DNA from: CAYXDR01 sp046498185
GTDB taxonomy: Bacteria; Desulfobacterota; DSM-4660; Desulfatiglandales; Desulfatiglandaceae
DNA length: 11,763 nucleotides
Assembly: GCA_046498185.1 (NCBI GenBank)
Contig: JAWOBE010000035.1
Coordinates: 1 to 11,763, forward strand
Direction of reading: 5' to 3'
Under the pieces are notes generated by a model. It ran no database searches, was not told where the DNA came from, and saw only the letters and a program-made list of their open reading frames with translations. Below are positions 1 through 6,018 of this stretch, one piece after another. Made by a program: the position numbers and the translations under genes. Each line of letters starts with the position of its first letter. Positions within the stretch are counted from its first letter, which is position 1.

Positions 1-387
1 GGTTGGCACCAGCCTGCATCGGTTATGGGTGTAATGATCAACAAGAAGGTCTGGGACAGTTTGGACAAGGACCTCCAGGAAGACCTTCGTTACGCGGCAA
101 AGGCTGCAACCATAGAATTTTTCTCTAAACAGTATTTTGACACTATTGAATATACTCAAAAATTTATAGATAAAGGTGTAGAAATAAATAGGTATGAAGA
201 TGAAGTTATGGACAGAATTTTAAAAATGACTAATAAACATACCGAAGAAATAGCAAAAGATAATCCCTTATTTAAAAAGTCAATGAAATCTCAAATGAAA
301 TTCAAAAAAGATTTTGCAAGATGGCGGGACATGGAAAGACCATTCAATTTTGGTTTCAATCCTGAAGTTTACCCTGAACTTGACTGA
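1..387 (+). CDS. dctP: TRAP transporter solute-binding protein DctP, C-terminal part
   Basis: The reading frame is open from base 1 and ends at the TGA at 385-387, so about 128 residues of the C-terminal end are visible and the start lies outside the window. The visible sequence (GWHQPASVMGVMINKKVWDS near the edge, then a long charged helical tail) fits the last lobe of DctP-family periplasmic receptors, which typically have the pattern N-K-x-VWDSLxxDLQ in this place. DctP captures a small carboxylate in the periplasm and delivers it to the DctQM membrane unit. The family call rests on this tail plus the dctQ and dctM genes directly downstream. The ligand cannot be deduced from the visible part. 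Bases from about 110 to 345 are much richer in A/T than the first 100 bases and most of dctM. An internal ATG at 25 is not the start, because the frame continues upstream without a stop. Confidence 0.87.
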   Translation, partial: GWHQPASVMGVMINKKVWDSLDKDLQEDLRYAAKAATIEFFSKQYFDTIEYTQKFIDKGVEINRYEDEVMDRILKMTNKHTEEIAKDNPLFKKSMKSQMKFKKDFARWRDMERPFNFGFNPEVYPELD

Positions 388-422
388 TAAACGGTTGTAT
401 TAGATCTTTGTAGAGTCCTAGT

Positions 423-455
423 TTGTGTCCATCCGGTGCTCGCGGATGGACACAA
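423..455 (+). repeat. Perfect 13-bp hairpin between dctP and dctQ
   Basis: TTGTGTCCATCCG (423-435) is followed by a 7-base loop and its exact reverse complement CGGATGGACACAA (443-455). It lies 35 bases after the dctP stop and 27 bases before the chosen dctQ start. No T-tract follows, so it is not a classical intrinsic terminator. In TRAP and ABC operons, hairpins after the binding-protein gene often stabilise the upstream mRNA or reduce read-through, so that receptor outnumbers permease. That role is inferred. It could also be one copy of a dispersed genomic palindrome. Confidence 0.75.
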
Positions 456-482
456 TTCAGATTTGGGATCATGGAGGTGCCT

Positions 483-989
483 ATGTTTTTCTCGAAGCTC
501 GCTAAATTTTGTGATTCCATCAATGAATGGACCGGAAGAATCTTCAGCTGGGTGATCGTTCTTCTGGTTTTGCTTACTGTGATGGAGGTGGTTTTGCGTC
601 GTGCACTGGGGGCGCCGACCATATGGAGTTTCGAGGTTCTTAAACAACTTTACGGCTTTCACTTCATGATTGTGGCAGGTTACGGTTTGCTCTACGGATC
701 GCATGTATCGGTCGACATCTTTACCGTGTTGCTTTCGAAAAAGAAACAGGCTTTTTTAGATTTAATAAGCTATGCTTTATTTTTTTTCCCTTTCGTATTT
801 ATATGTATCTGGCAAGGCTATTTTTTTGCAAGCCGTTCCTGGGCAATGAAAGAAACAAGCTGGAGCGTGTTTTCACCGCCGTTATATCCAATTAAGACTG
901 TTATCATTGTTTGTTTTTCACTTCTTTTAATTCAAGGAATTTCCGAAGTGATTAAGAAAATATATATAATTAAAGGGGAGGCACTATGA
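483..989 (+). CDS. dctQ: TRAP transporter small permease subunit DctQ
   Basis: This encodes a 168-residue integral membrane protein, a usual length for DctQ, with four hydrophobic segments at roughly residues 20-40, 52-72, 88-112 and 132-152. Its likely role is to support the large permease DctM and contact the substrate-loaded DctP in ion-driven uptake. The ATG at 483 is chosen because GGAGGT (473-478) sits just before it. The in-frame ATG at 471 lacks such a site, and a TTG at 423 would put the 13-bp hairpin inside the coding region. The W-S-x-E-x-L-x-x-L stretch after the first membrane segment, followed by a G-rich region and H-V-S-V-D, is typical of the DctQ family. The stop codon overlaps the dctM start (ATGA, 986-989), so translation is probably coupled. 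The second half is rich in A/T and T-runs compared with its neighbours. Confidence 0.92.
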   Translation: MFFSKLAKFCDSINEWTGRIFSWVIVLLVLLTVMEVVLRRALGAPTIWSFEVLKQLYGFHFMIVAGYGLLYGSHVSVDIFTVLLSKKKQAFLDLISYALFFFPFVFICIWQGYFFASRSWAMKETSWSVFSPPLYPIKTVIIVCFSLLLIQGISEVIKKIYIIKGEAL

Positions 990-2317
990 TTGATCTAAGT
1001 CCCGAAATGCTAACGATCATGATGTTTGTTGGACTTTTGATCGGCCTGTTTATGGGGCATCCCCTGGCGTTTGTTTTAGGCGGTCTGGCAGTAATATTTG
1101 GATATATCGGCTGGGGTCCGTCTGTTTTTTATATGTTTATGAACAGAATTTGGGGAACGATGGACAATTATGTTCTTCTTGCTATTCCGTTGTTTATCTT
1201 TATGGCTCAGCTTTTGGATCAATCCGGTGTCACCGTGGAGCTGTTCAACGCACTGCGGTACCTGTTGGGGCAGACAAAAGGCGGCATCGCAGTTGCTGTT
1301 ATAGCGGTGTCCACGGTTTTCGGAGCTTGTACGGGAATTATCGGCGCTTCTGTCGTCACGATGGGGCTCCTGGCGATACCGATGATGAGAAGTTATGGGT
1401 ATGACAATAAATTATCCTACGGCTCGATCTGTGCCGGAGGGACGCTGGGCATCTTGATTCCTCCCAGCATTATGCTTGTAGTCATGGCTAGTGAAGCTAC
1501 CCTTTCGGTCGGTAAGCTTTTTGCGGGAGCGGTGGTTCCCGGCATTATTCTGGCCGGCCTGTATATGCTTTATGTGGCGATCAGGTGTTTTTTGAAACCT
1601 GAAATGGGGCCTCCGGTGAGCAGAGAGGAAAGGGCGCAGATAACCAACATGCAGCTTTTTTTTATGGTTCTTAAGTCCCTGGTGCCACCGATGGTTTTGA
1701 TTCTCGGGGTCCTGGGTTCAATATTTTTCGGCGTTGCGACCCCTACGGAGGCATCCGGCGTGGGTGCCTTCCTGGCCTTCATAATGGTGATAGCCTATCG
1801 CAGGTTTTCGTGGCGGGGATTGTACCAGGCGGTCGTTCAGACGGCCAAGACCAACACGATGGTTCTGATGATACTATGCGGCGCCACTTGTTTTACCGGT
1901 GTTTTTCTTGGAGTCGGGGGCGGGGACGTGGTTACGGATTTCGTACTGGGCCTCGGCTTGGGTAAATGGGGAACTTTCTGGGTGATGATGGGCGTTGTTT
2001 TCATCCTGGGAATGTTCATCGATTGGATAGGAATCGTCCTTATTTGTTTTCCTCTCTTTCTGCCGATTTCCAAGGAATTCGGTTTTGATCCAATATGGTT
2101 CGTGATAATGATAGCGGTGAATTTGCAGGCGTCTTTTCTGACACCTCCGTTTGGTTACGCGCTTTTCTATATCAAAGGAGTAGATCCTGTCGGGATCAAT
2201 ATCCAGGATGTCTATAAAGGAATAGTTCCGTTTGTGATGCTTATGATAGTGGGCCTCCTGATCTGCGCGCTTTTTCCGCAGGTGGTTATGTGGCTTCCCG
2301 ACCTGATAGTTGAATGA
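986..2317 (+). CDS. dctM: TRAP transporter large permease subunit DctM
   Basis: This is a 443-residue, strongly hydrophobic protein with about a dozen membrane segments, close to the usual length of DctM-type permeases (about 425-450). DctM is the transport channel of TRAP systems and belongs to the ion transporter superfamily; it uses an Na+ or H+ gradient to import the DctP-bound carboxylate. Family signatures include the N-terminal G-H-P-L-A-F-V-L-G-G, the L-A-I-P-L-F-I-F-M run around residues 65-75, G-A-C-T-G-I-I-G-A-S-V-V-T-M-G, and S-Y-G-S-I-C-A-G-G-T-L-G-I-L-I-P-P-S. The start ATG at 986 follows GGGGAGG with a 4-base gap and overlaps the dctQ stop. The gene converges on the dehydrogenase operon, with only 42 bases between the two stop codons. 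Confidence 0.95.
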   Translation: MIDLSPEMLTIMMFVGLLIGLFMGHPLAFVLGGLAVIFGYIGWGPSVFYMFMNRIWGTMDNYVLLAIPLFIFMAQLLDQSGVTVELFNALRYLLGQTKGGIAVAVIAVSTVFGACTGIIGASVVTMGLLAIPMMRSYGYDNKLSYGSICAGGTLGILIPPSIMLVVMASEATLSVGKLFAGAVVPGIILAGLYMLYVAIRCFLKPEMGPPVSREERAQITNMQLFFMVLKSLVPPMVLILGVLGSIFFGVATPTEASGVGAFLAFIMVIAYRRFSWRGLYQAVVQTAKTNTMVLMILCGATCFTGVFLGVGGGDVVTDFVLGLGLGKWGTFWVMMGVVFILGMFIDWIGIVLICFPLFLPISKEFGFDPIWFVIMIAVNLQASFLTPPFGYALFYIKGVDPVGINIQDVYKGIVPFVMLMIVGLLICALFPQVVMWLPDLIVE

Positions 2318-2332
2318 TTTTTTTATTTAATG

Positions 2333-2357
2333 TTCATACGGCATTTCCTGTTATGAA
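2333..2357. terminator. Weak candidate bidirectional hairpin between convergent genes
   Basis: TTCATA (2333-2338) and TATGAA (2352-2357) form a short A/T-rich inverted repeat in the 42-base gap between the dctM stop and the end of the convergent dehydrogenase. A T-run (2319-2325) lies before the stem on the + strand and not after it, so this is a poor intrinsic terminator. It is listed only because no better candidate exists in the gap. Confidence 0.22.
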
Positions 2358-2359
2358 TG

Positions 2360-3301
2360 CTATTTATATAATAGTTTGATTAGTTCTGTTAATTTTTCAT
2401 CCCTCCACCTTGCCAGTTCCGCCTGGTTTTTCCCTTCGATTTCATTTTCAACGCCTTCGTAAAGGATTTCGCGGGATTCAGGGGGGAATTCCGTCCAAAC
2501 GGCCATATCCTTAAGCCATGTCTCGAAAGCAGGGCCGAGGTGATCTATAAAGTGCTTTATCCCTCCTTCACCGCCTCCCAGGTGATAGGTCAAATGGGGA
2601 CCCATGAGCGCCCACCTGAGCCCGGGCCCGGCGCGGAGCGCCTTGTCAACATCTTTTACGTCGGCGACTCCTTTCAGAACGATGTCGACGGCTTCCCTCC
2701 ATAATGCAGCCGAGAGCCTGTTGGCGATATGCCCGGGTACTTCTTTTTTCAGGACCACCGGTGTTTTCCCGGCAGCTTCAAAGAATTCTTTTGCACGGAG
2801 AAGAATTTTTTGATCTGTTTGTTCCCCGGGTACAAGTTCCACCAACGGGATTAAATGCGGTGGGTTGAAGGGGTGCGCAATCAGGCAGCGCCCAGGATGT
2901 TGAGTCACCTTCTGGATTTCCGTCATCAAAAGCCCCGACGAACTGCTCATGATGATGGTTTCAGGGTGACTTTCAGCATCCGCGATTTTGAATACCTCGT
3001 GTTTGACCGAATAGTTTTCAGCCACGGATTCTTGAATAATGTCAACGTCTTTTGCCGTTTCCTCAATGGTTTCCGCTGTTTTCAGCCTCGATACGGCTCT
3101 TTTTTGTTCCTCGTCGGTGATCAAGCCCCCTGCATTGGTTCCGTCTATGAAATTTATTGCTCTTTTCAGTCCGTTCCGCCGGGACCGGTCATCGAGGTCA
3201 TACATTTTGACTTCCATGCCGGTTATGGAATAGAAGGCGGCCCAGCTGGATCCTATGACGCCTGTGCCGATGATTCCAACAGATTTGAAATCCGAAAACA
3301 T
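2360..3301 (-). CDS. 3-hydroxyacyl-CoA dehydrogenase-fold NAD-dependent dehydrogenase (carnitine / L-gulonate dehydrogenase-like)
   Basis: This is a 313-residue enzyme with an N-terminal Rossmann domain (G12-T-G14-V-I-G17, with D35 ending the second strand, favouring NAD) and a C-terminal 3-hydroxyacyl-CoA dehydrogenase helical domain. The family's active-site elements are present: a serine run at 119-122, H143 in H-P-F-N-P-P, and E155 in L-V-E-L-V-P-G. The later segment G-P-G-L-R-W-A-x-M-G-P, followed by L-G-G-G-E-G-G, is the pattern of L-carnitine dehydrogenases and lambda-crystallin/L-gulonate 3-dehydrogenases, which oxidise free 3-hydroxy acids rather than CoA esters. The start ATG is preceded by GAGGAGTG at good spacing. 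It lies 21 bases after the upstream short-chain dehydrogenase and is almost certainly co-transcribed with it. The probable role is oxidation of a 3-hydroxy acid to a 3-keto acid. A true 3-hydroxybutyryl-CoA dehydrogenase cannot be excluded. Confidence 0.85.
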   Translation of the reverse strand: MFSDFKSVGIIGTGVIGSSWAAFYSITGMEVKMYDLDDRSRRNGLKRAINFIDGTNAGGLITDEEQKRAVSRLKTAETIEETAKDVDIIQESVAENYSVKHEVFKIADAESHPETIIMSSSSGLLMTEIQKVTQHPGRCLIAHPFNPPHLIPLVELVPGEQTDQKILLRAKEFFEAAGKTPVVLKKEVPGHIANRLSAALWREAVDIVLKGVADVKDVDKALRAGPGLRWALMGPHLTYHLGGGEGGIKHFIDHLGPAFETWLKDMAVWTEFPPESREILYEGVENEIEGKNQAELARWRDEKLTELIKLLYK

Positions 3302-3322
3302 GATTCACTCCTCGTTTGGATT

Positions 3323-4162
3323 CTAATAGGTCAATACCACACCGCCGTCGAAAAGGAGATCTCCACCGACAAGGTATTTGGCGAACCGGGAAAAGCCGAA
3401 AATGAAAAGATTCGCTGCATCCACGGGTGCCATCATCTCTTTTACACGCGAGTGGCCCATCATGACATCGTTTACAACTTCCTGTTCGGTAATCCCCCGC
3501 TGCTGAGCTTGAGCAGGGATTTGCCCCAGCGCCAAAGCCGTCTTTACAAAACCGGTGCTGACGGTGAAAGAGCGAACCATGCCGCCGCCTTCGGCGGAAA
3601 TGGATTGGGCAAGAGCCCTGAGGCCGAATTTTGTTATATTGTAAACAGGTTTGTTTTGTGTGCAAATATGGGCATGAATCGAAGCCATGTGAGCGATGAC
3701 GCCCGTCCCATCCGAGCTCTTTTTCATGTGCGGAATAGCCAAGCGGGAGAGAAAAAACGGTGCCCTGAGCATCAATCGCTGCATGAGATCGTATTTTTCC
3801 ATAGGGAAATTCTCAACCGGGTCAATATGCTGTATCCCTGCGATATTGGCCAGAAATTTTATTTGGCCCAATTTTGATGCTTCGGAGACAATTTTTTCCA
3901 AGGTTTCGTCGTCTGTGAGGTCGGCCTCGAAAAAAATCATCCGCCCCCCGATATCATCTGCCATTTTTTGAGTTTTTTCCCCTTCCTTCCGGTTGATGTC
4001 CACACCGACCGTCGTGATATTATTAGCTGCCAGGGCAACCGCTACGGCTCTGCCGATGCCCGTTCCACAACCTGTAACTATGCATAAATGCCCGGGATTG
4101 AAATTGTCGTCTTCCAAGACCAAGATCTGTCCTTTCTCTATCTTGGGTTCGTTTAAATCCAT
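3323..4162 (-). CDS. Short-chain dehydrogenase, D-3-hydroxybutyrate dehydrogenase-like
   Basis: This is a 279-residue classical short-chain dehydrogenase. The cofactor loop T-G-C-G-T-G-I-G is at residues 30-37 and D55 after the second strand suggests NAD(H). N106-I-A-G is followed by I-Q-H, and the catalytic S161 and Y174-x3-K178 are present. The stretch A-G-I-Q-H...E-N-F-P-x-E-K, then P-H-M-K-K, and the Q-E-V-V-N-D-V-M...P-V-D-A-A-N-L segment closely recall bacterial 3-hydroxybutyrate dehydrogenases, which convert D-3-hydroxybutyrate to acetoacetate. The N-terminus is about 25 residues longer than in typical members, but the start is supported by AAGGAG eight bases upstream. A sigma-54-type promoter lies about 128 bases upstream. 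It is the first gene of a two-gene operon. Acetoacetyl-CoA synthetase nearby supports the substrate assignment, which remains an inference. Confidence 0.83.
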   Translation of the reverse strand: MDLNEPKIEKGQILVLEDDNFNPGHLCIVTGCGTGIGRAVAVALAANNITTVGVDINRKEGEKTQKMADDIGGRMIFFEADLTDDETLEKIVSEASKLGQIKFLANIAGIQHIDPVENFPMEKYDLMQRLMLRAPFFLSRLAIPHMKKSSDGTGVIAHMASIHAHICTQNKPVYNITKFGLRALAQSISAEGGGMVRSFTVSTGFVKTALALGQIPAQAQQRGITEQEVVNDVMMGHSRVKEMMAPVDAANLFIFGFSRFAKYLVGGDLLFDGGVVLTY

Positions 4163-4289
4163 GGTCTTTTCTCCTTTGCGGAATGAAGGTTTTGCTTCTT
4201 CTTTTCATGTTCTGACTCTCCCATTACTCTCACTTTCGCCTCGTCGAGGTCGGGGTAGGGAAGATGAGCTGTGAATACTATGATTTATC

Positions 4290-4306
4290 AGCAAAACCCA
4301 GGCCAA
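4290..4306 (-). promoter_or_regulatory. Candidate sigma-54 (-24/-12) promoter of the dehydrogenase operon
   Basis: On the minus strand the bases read TTGGCCTG-GGTT-TTGCT. Compared with the sigma-54 consensus YTGGCACG-N4-TTGCW, the invariant GG and GC are present with the required 10-base spacing, and only two of the conserved bases differ (A to C and C to T). Transcription would begin near 4280, giving a leader of about 118 bases before the start at 4162. The gene for a sigma-54 activator begins 224 bases away on the other strand, which makes local control likely. Confidence 0.68.
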
Positions 4307-4442
4307 CTTATTGTTTCTGGTAGGTTTTTACCGCCAAAAGTACTCAAATACTCTCCGCTGTTATTTCAGACCCCGACCCTGGTTTCGCCGGTGCAGGGGC
4401 AAGGAAGGAAAAGACACCTGCATTCATCGTTCATTGCACCAT

Positions 4443-4463
4443 GGATGTTTCTCCTCGACATCC
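4443..4463. promoter_or_regulatory. Candidate operator / upstream activator site
   Basis: GGATGT, nine bases, then ACATCC form a perfect inverted repeat spanning 21 bp, about two helical turns. The flanking CCAT and TGG extend the symmetry with one bulged base. It overlaps the -35 element of the activator's own promoter and lies roughly 170 bases upstream of the predicted sigma-54 start of the divergent operon. This position would allow both autorepression and enhancer function. The binding protein is not shown by sequence; the activator encoded at 4530 is the natural guess. Confidence 0.4.
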
Positions 4464-4483
4464 TGGAATGTGTAGTGTAAAAA
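4455..4483 (+). promoter_or_regulatory. Candidate sigma-70 promoter of the activator gene
   Basis: TCGACA (4455-4460; five of six bases match TTGACA), a 17-base spacer, and TAAAAA (4478-4483; four of six match TATAAT). The predicted start is near 4490, about 40 bases before the activator ATG. An ATGTA/TACAT inverted repeat with a 10-base gap (4486-4505) sits at the predicted start point. Confidence 0.5.
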
Positions 4484-4529
4484 TAATGTATCAACTGAGC
4501 TACATATTTTCATGATATGGAGGGTGTTC

Positions 4530-5972
4530 ATGAAATATGGCCTAAATACCAAGTCTGGGCCCGTGCCGATGAGCCGCCGGGGGGTCAGTCCCGCCGGCGA
4601 TGTCAAAAATGTTCAGAATGAGCTGCAACTCTGGGGCTTTATTTTTGACAGCATTTACAATGGATGCATTGTCACTGACCCGAATGGGTATGTGACACAT
4701 TTCAACAAACCTTACGGTGAGTTTTTGGGGGTGGACCCGGAGAAACAGATCGGCAGACACTGCACCGAAGTTGTCGAGAATACCAGGATGCATATTGTAG
4801 CCCAAACGGGAAAAGCCGAAATCAATCAAGCCCATTTTATTAAGGGCCAAAAGATGATTGTACAGCGGATCCCTATCAAGAAAGACGGGAAGGTAATCGC
4901 TGCTTTCGGCCAGGTGATGTTCAAGGATGTAAGGGATGTCAGAAAACTAGCAAAAAGATTGTCGCTGCTCGAGTCGAAGGTGGAGCTCTACGAGCAGGAA
5001 TTGATGTCCCTCCGGTCTACCCGCTACACCCTCGATAGTATCTTCGGTGAAAGCGCTGCGATCAAGTCCCTTAAAAAAGAGGCTCTTCGGGCGGCCTCGA
5101 CCCAGTTCCCGGTACTTATCAGCGGTGAAAGCGGCACCGGCAAAGAACTTTTCGCCCAGGGCATTCACCATGCGAGTCCCCGTAAATTTCATTCTTTTGT
5201 GCGAATTAACTGCGCGGCGATTCCGAAAGATCTTCTGGAGTCCGAGCTTTTCGGCTATGAGAAGGGCGCCTTCACGGGGGCTAAGGCGTCTGGCAAACCC
5301 GGCAAGTTCGAACTCGCCCACCAGGGAACGATATTCCTTGATGAAATCGGGGAGCTGCCACTGGCCATGCAGCCGAAGCTTCTCAGGGTTTTAGAGGACA
5401 AAGAATTTGAGCGTGTGGGCGGAAATAAAATTGTACGATCCGACTTCAGGTTGATTGCAGCCACGAACCAAAATCTGGAAAACATGTTGGCTGAAGGTCG
5501 TTTTCGGAAAGATCTGTTTTACAGGTTGAATGTAATCCCACTTGCTATTCCTTCGCTTCGTGAACGGAAAGAAGATATAGGACCCATCGCAAAGCACCTC
5601 CTGAATCAAATGGCGGAGGAAATTTCATCGCCTTCCGTGCATCTTGACCCTGAAGCCGAAGAGGGGCTCTGCCGCTATGATTGGCCGGGCAACATCAGAG
5701 AGCTTTCAAATGTCCTCGAACGGGTGCTTTTTTCATTGGAAGGAGACATTATCGGATTGGCCGATTTACCTTTCCATGTCTCCCGTGGGCTTAGGAATAA
5801 GCCAGCACCCGGTGTTCAGTCTATAAAAGCCGCTCAGAAAAAGGCAGAAATGGAAGCCATTGTCTGTGCTTTGAAGAGCACACGAAACAATAAGGCTCAG
5901 GCCGCCAGGCTACTGGGAATACACCGGACGCATTTGTACAAAAAGATCAGAAAATACGGCATAAGCAATTGA
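4530..5972 (+). CDS. Sigma-54-dependent transcriptional activator (PAS - AAA+ - Fis HTH)
   Basis: This 480-residue enhancer-binding protein has a PAS-type sensor at about residues 33-130, a likely coiled-coil linker at 136-162, a sigma-54 AAA+ domain at about 168-400 and a Fis-type helix-turn-helix at about 453-476. In the AAA+ core, Walker A is GESGTGKE (199-206), the sigma-54 contact loop is GAFTGA (246-251), Walker B is GTIFLDE (266-272), the arginine-containing FRKDLFYRL segment is at 325-333 and WPGNIREL is at 385-392. All elements needed for ATP-driven open-complex formation are therefore intact. There is no receiver domain, so it probably responds to a ligand or a metabolic signal through PAS, not to a histidine kinase. 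The start at 4530 is chosen because GGAGGG lies five bases upstream; the ATG at 4512 lacks such a site. It is divergent from the dehydrogenase operon, which carries a matching promoter, and convergent with the acetoacetyl-CoA synthetase gene. Confidence 0.93.
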   Translation: MKYGLNTKSGPVPMSRRGVSPAGDVKNVQNELQLWGFIFDSIYNGCIVTDPNGYVTHFNKPYGEFLGVDPEKQIGRHCTEVVENTRMHIVAQTGKAEINQAHFIKGQKMIVQRIPIKKDGKVIAAFGQVMFKDVRDVRKLAKRLSLLESKVELYEQELMSLRSTRYTLDSIFGESAAIKSLKKEALRAASTQFPVLISGESGTGKELFAQGIHHASPRKFHSFVRINCAAIPKDLLESELFGYEKGAFTGAKASGKPGKFELAHQGTIFLDEIGELPLAMQPKLLRVLEDKEFERVGGNKIVRSDFRLIAATNQNLENMLAEGRFRKDLFYRLNVIPLAIPSLRERKEDIGPIAKHLLNQMAEEISSPSVHLDPEAEEGLCRYDWPGNIRELSNVLERVLFSLEGDIIGLADLPFHVSRGLRNKPAPGVQSIKAAQKKAEMEAIVCALKSTRNNKAQAARLLGIHRTHLYKKIRKYGISN

Positions 5973-6018
5973 GTAGACAAACAGCTGTAGTCTATTTGAT
6001 ACTATCTTAAGATCTCTT

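Larger units (their letters stand above)
4163..4529. other. Divergent regulatory region between dehydrogenase operon and sigma-54 activator
   Basis: This 367-base stretch contains no convincing gene. It holds the candidate sigma-54 promoter for the leftward operon (4290-4306), the candidate sigma-70 promoter of the rightward activator (4455-4483), and several inverted repeats. These are GGTCGGGGT (4248-4256) with ACCCCGACC (4370-4378) bracketing the sigma-54 promoter, GGTGCA (4389-4394) with TGCACC (4435-4440), and GGATGT (4443-4448) with ACATCC (4458-4463). Such an arrangement suits an enhancer-dependent promoter with upstream activator sites. Confidence 0.6.

Noticed and set aside
3..18. 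A TTGGCAC...CTGCA string resembling a sigma-54 promoter.
   Set aside because: The GG to GC spacing is nine bases instead of ten and it lies inside the dctP coding frame.
423..482. Upstream TTG or ATG starts that would lengthen DctQ.
   Set aside because: The added residues come from the 13-bp hairpin and do not resemble DctQ N-termini; the ATG at 483 has the better ribosome site.
2855..3877. A 340-codon open frame on the + strand opposite both dehydrogenase genes.
   Set aside because: It lies fully antisense to two genes with clear family motifs, has no ribosome site or recognisable domain, and its translation is cysteine- and histidine-rich as expected for a reverse-strand shadow.
5974..5994. 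TAGAC/GTCTA inverted repeat in the 46-base gap between the activator and aacS as a bidirectional terminator.
   Set aside because: The stem is only five pairs, the loop is 11 bases and there is no convincing T-run.
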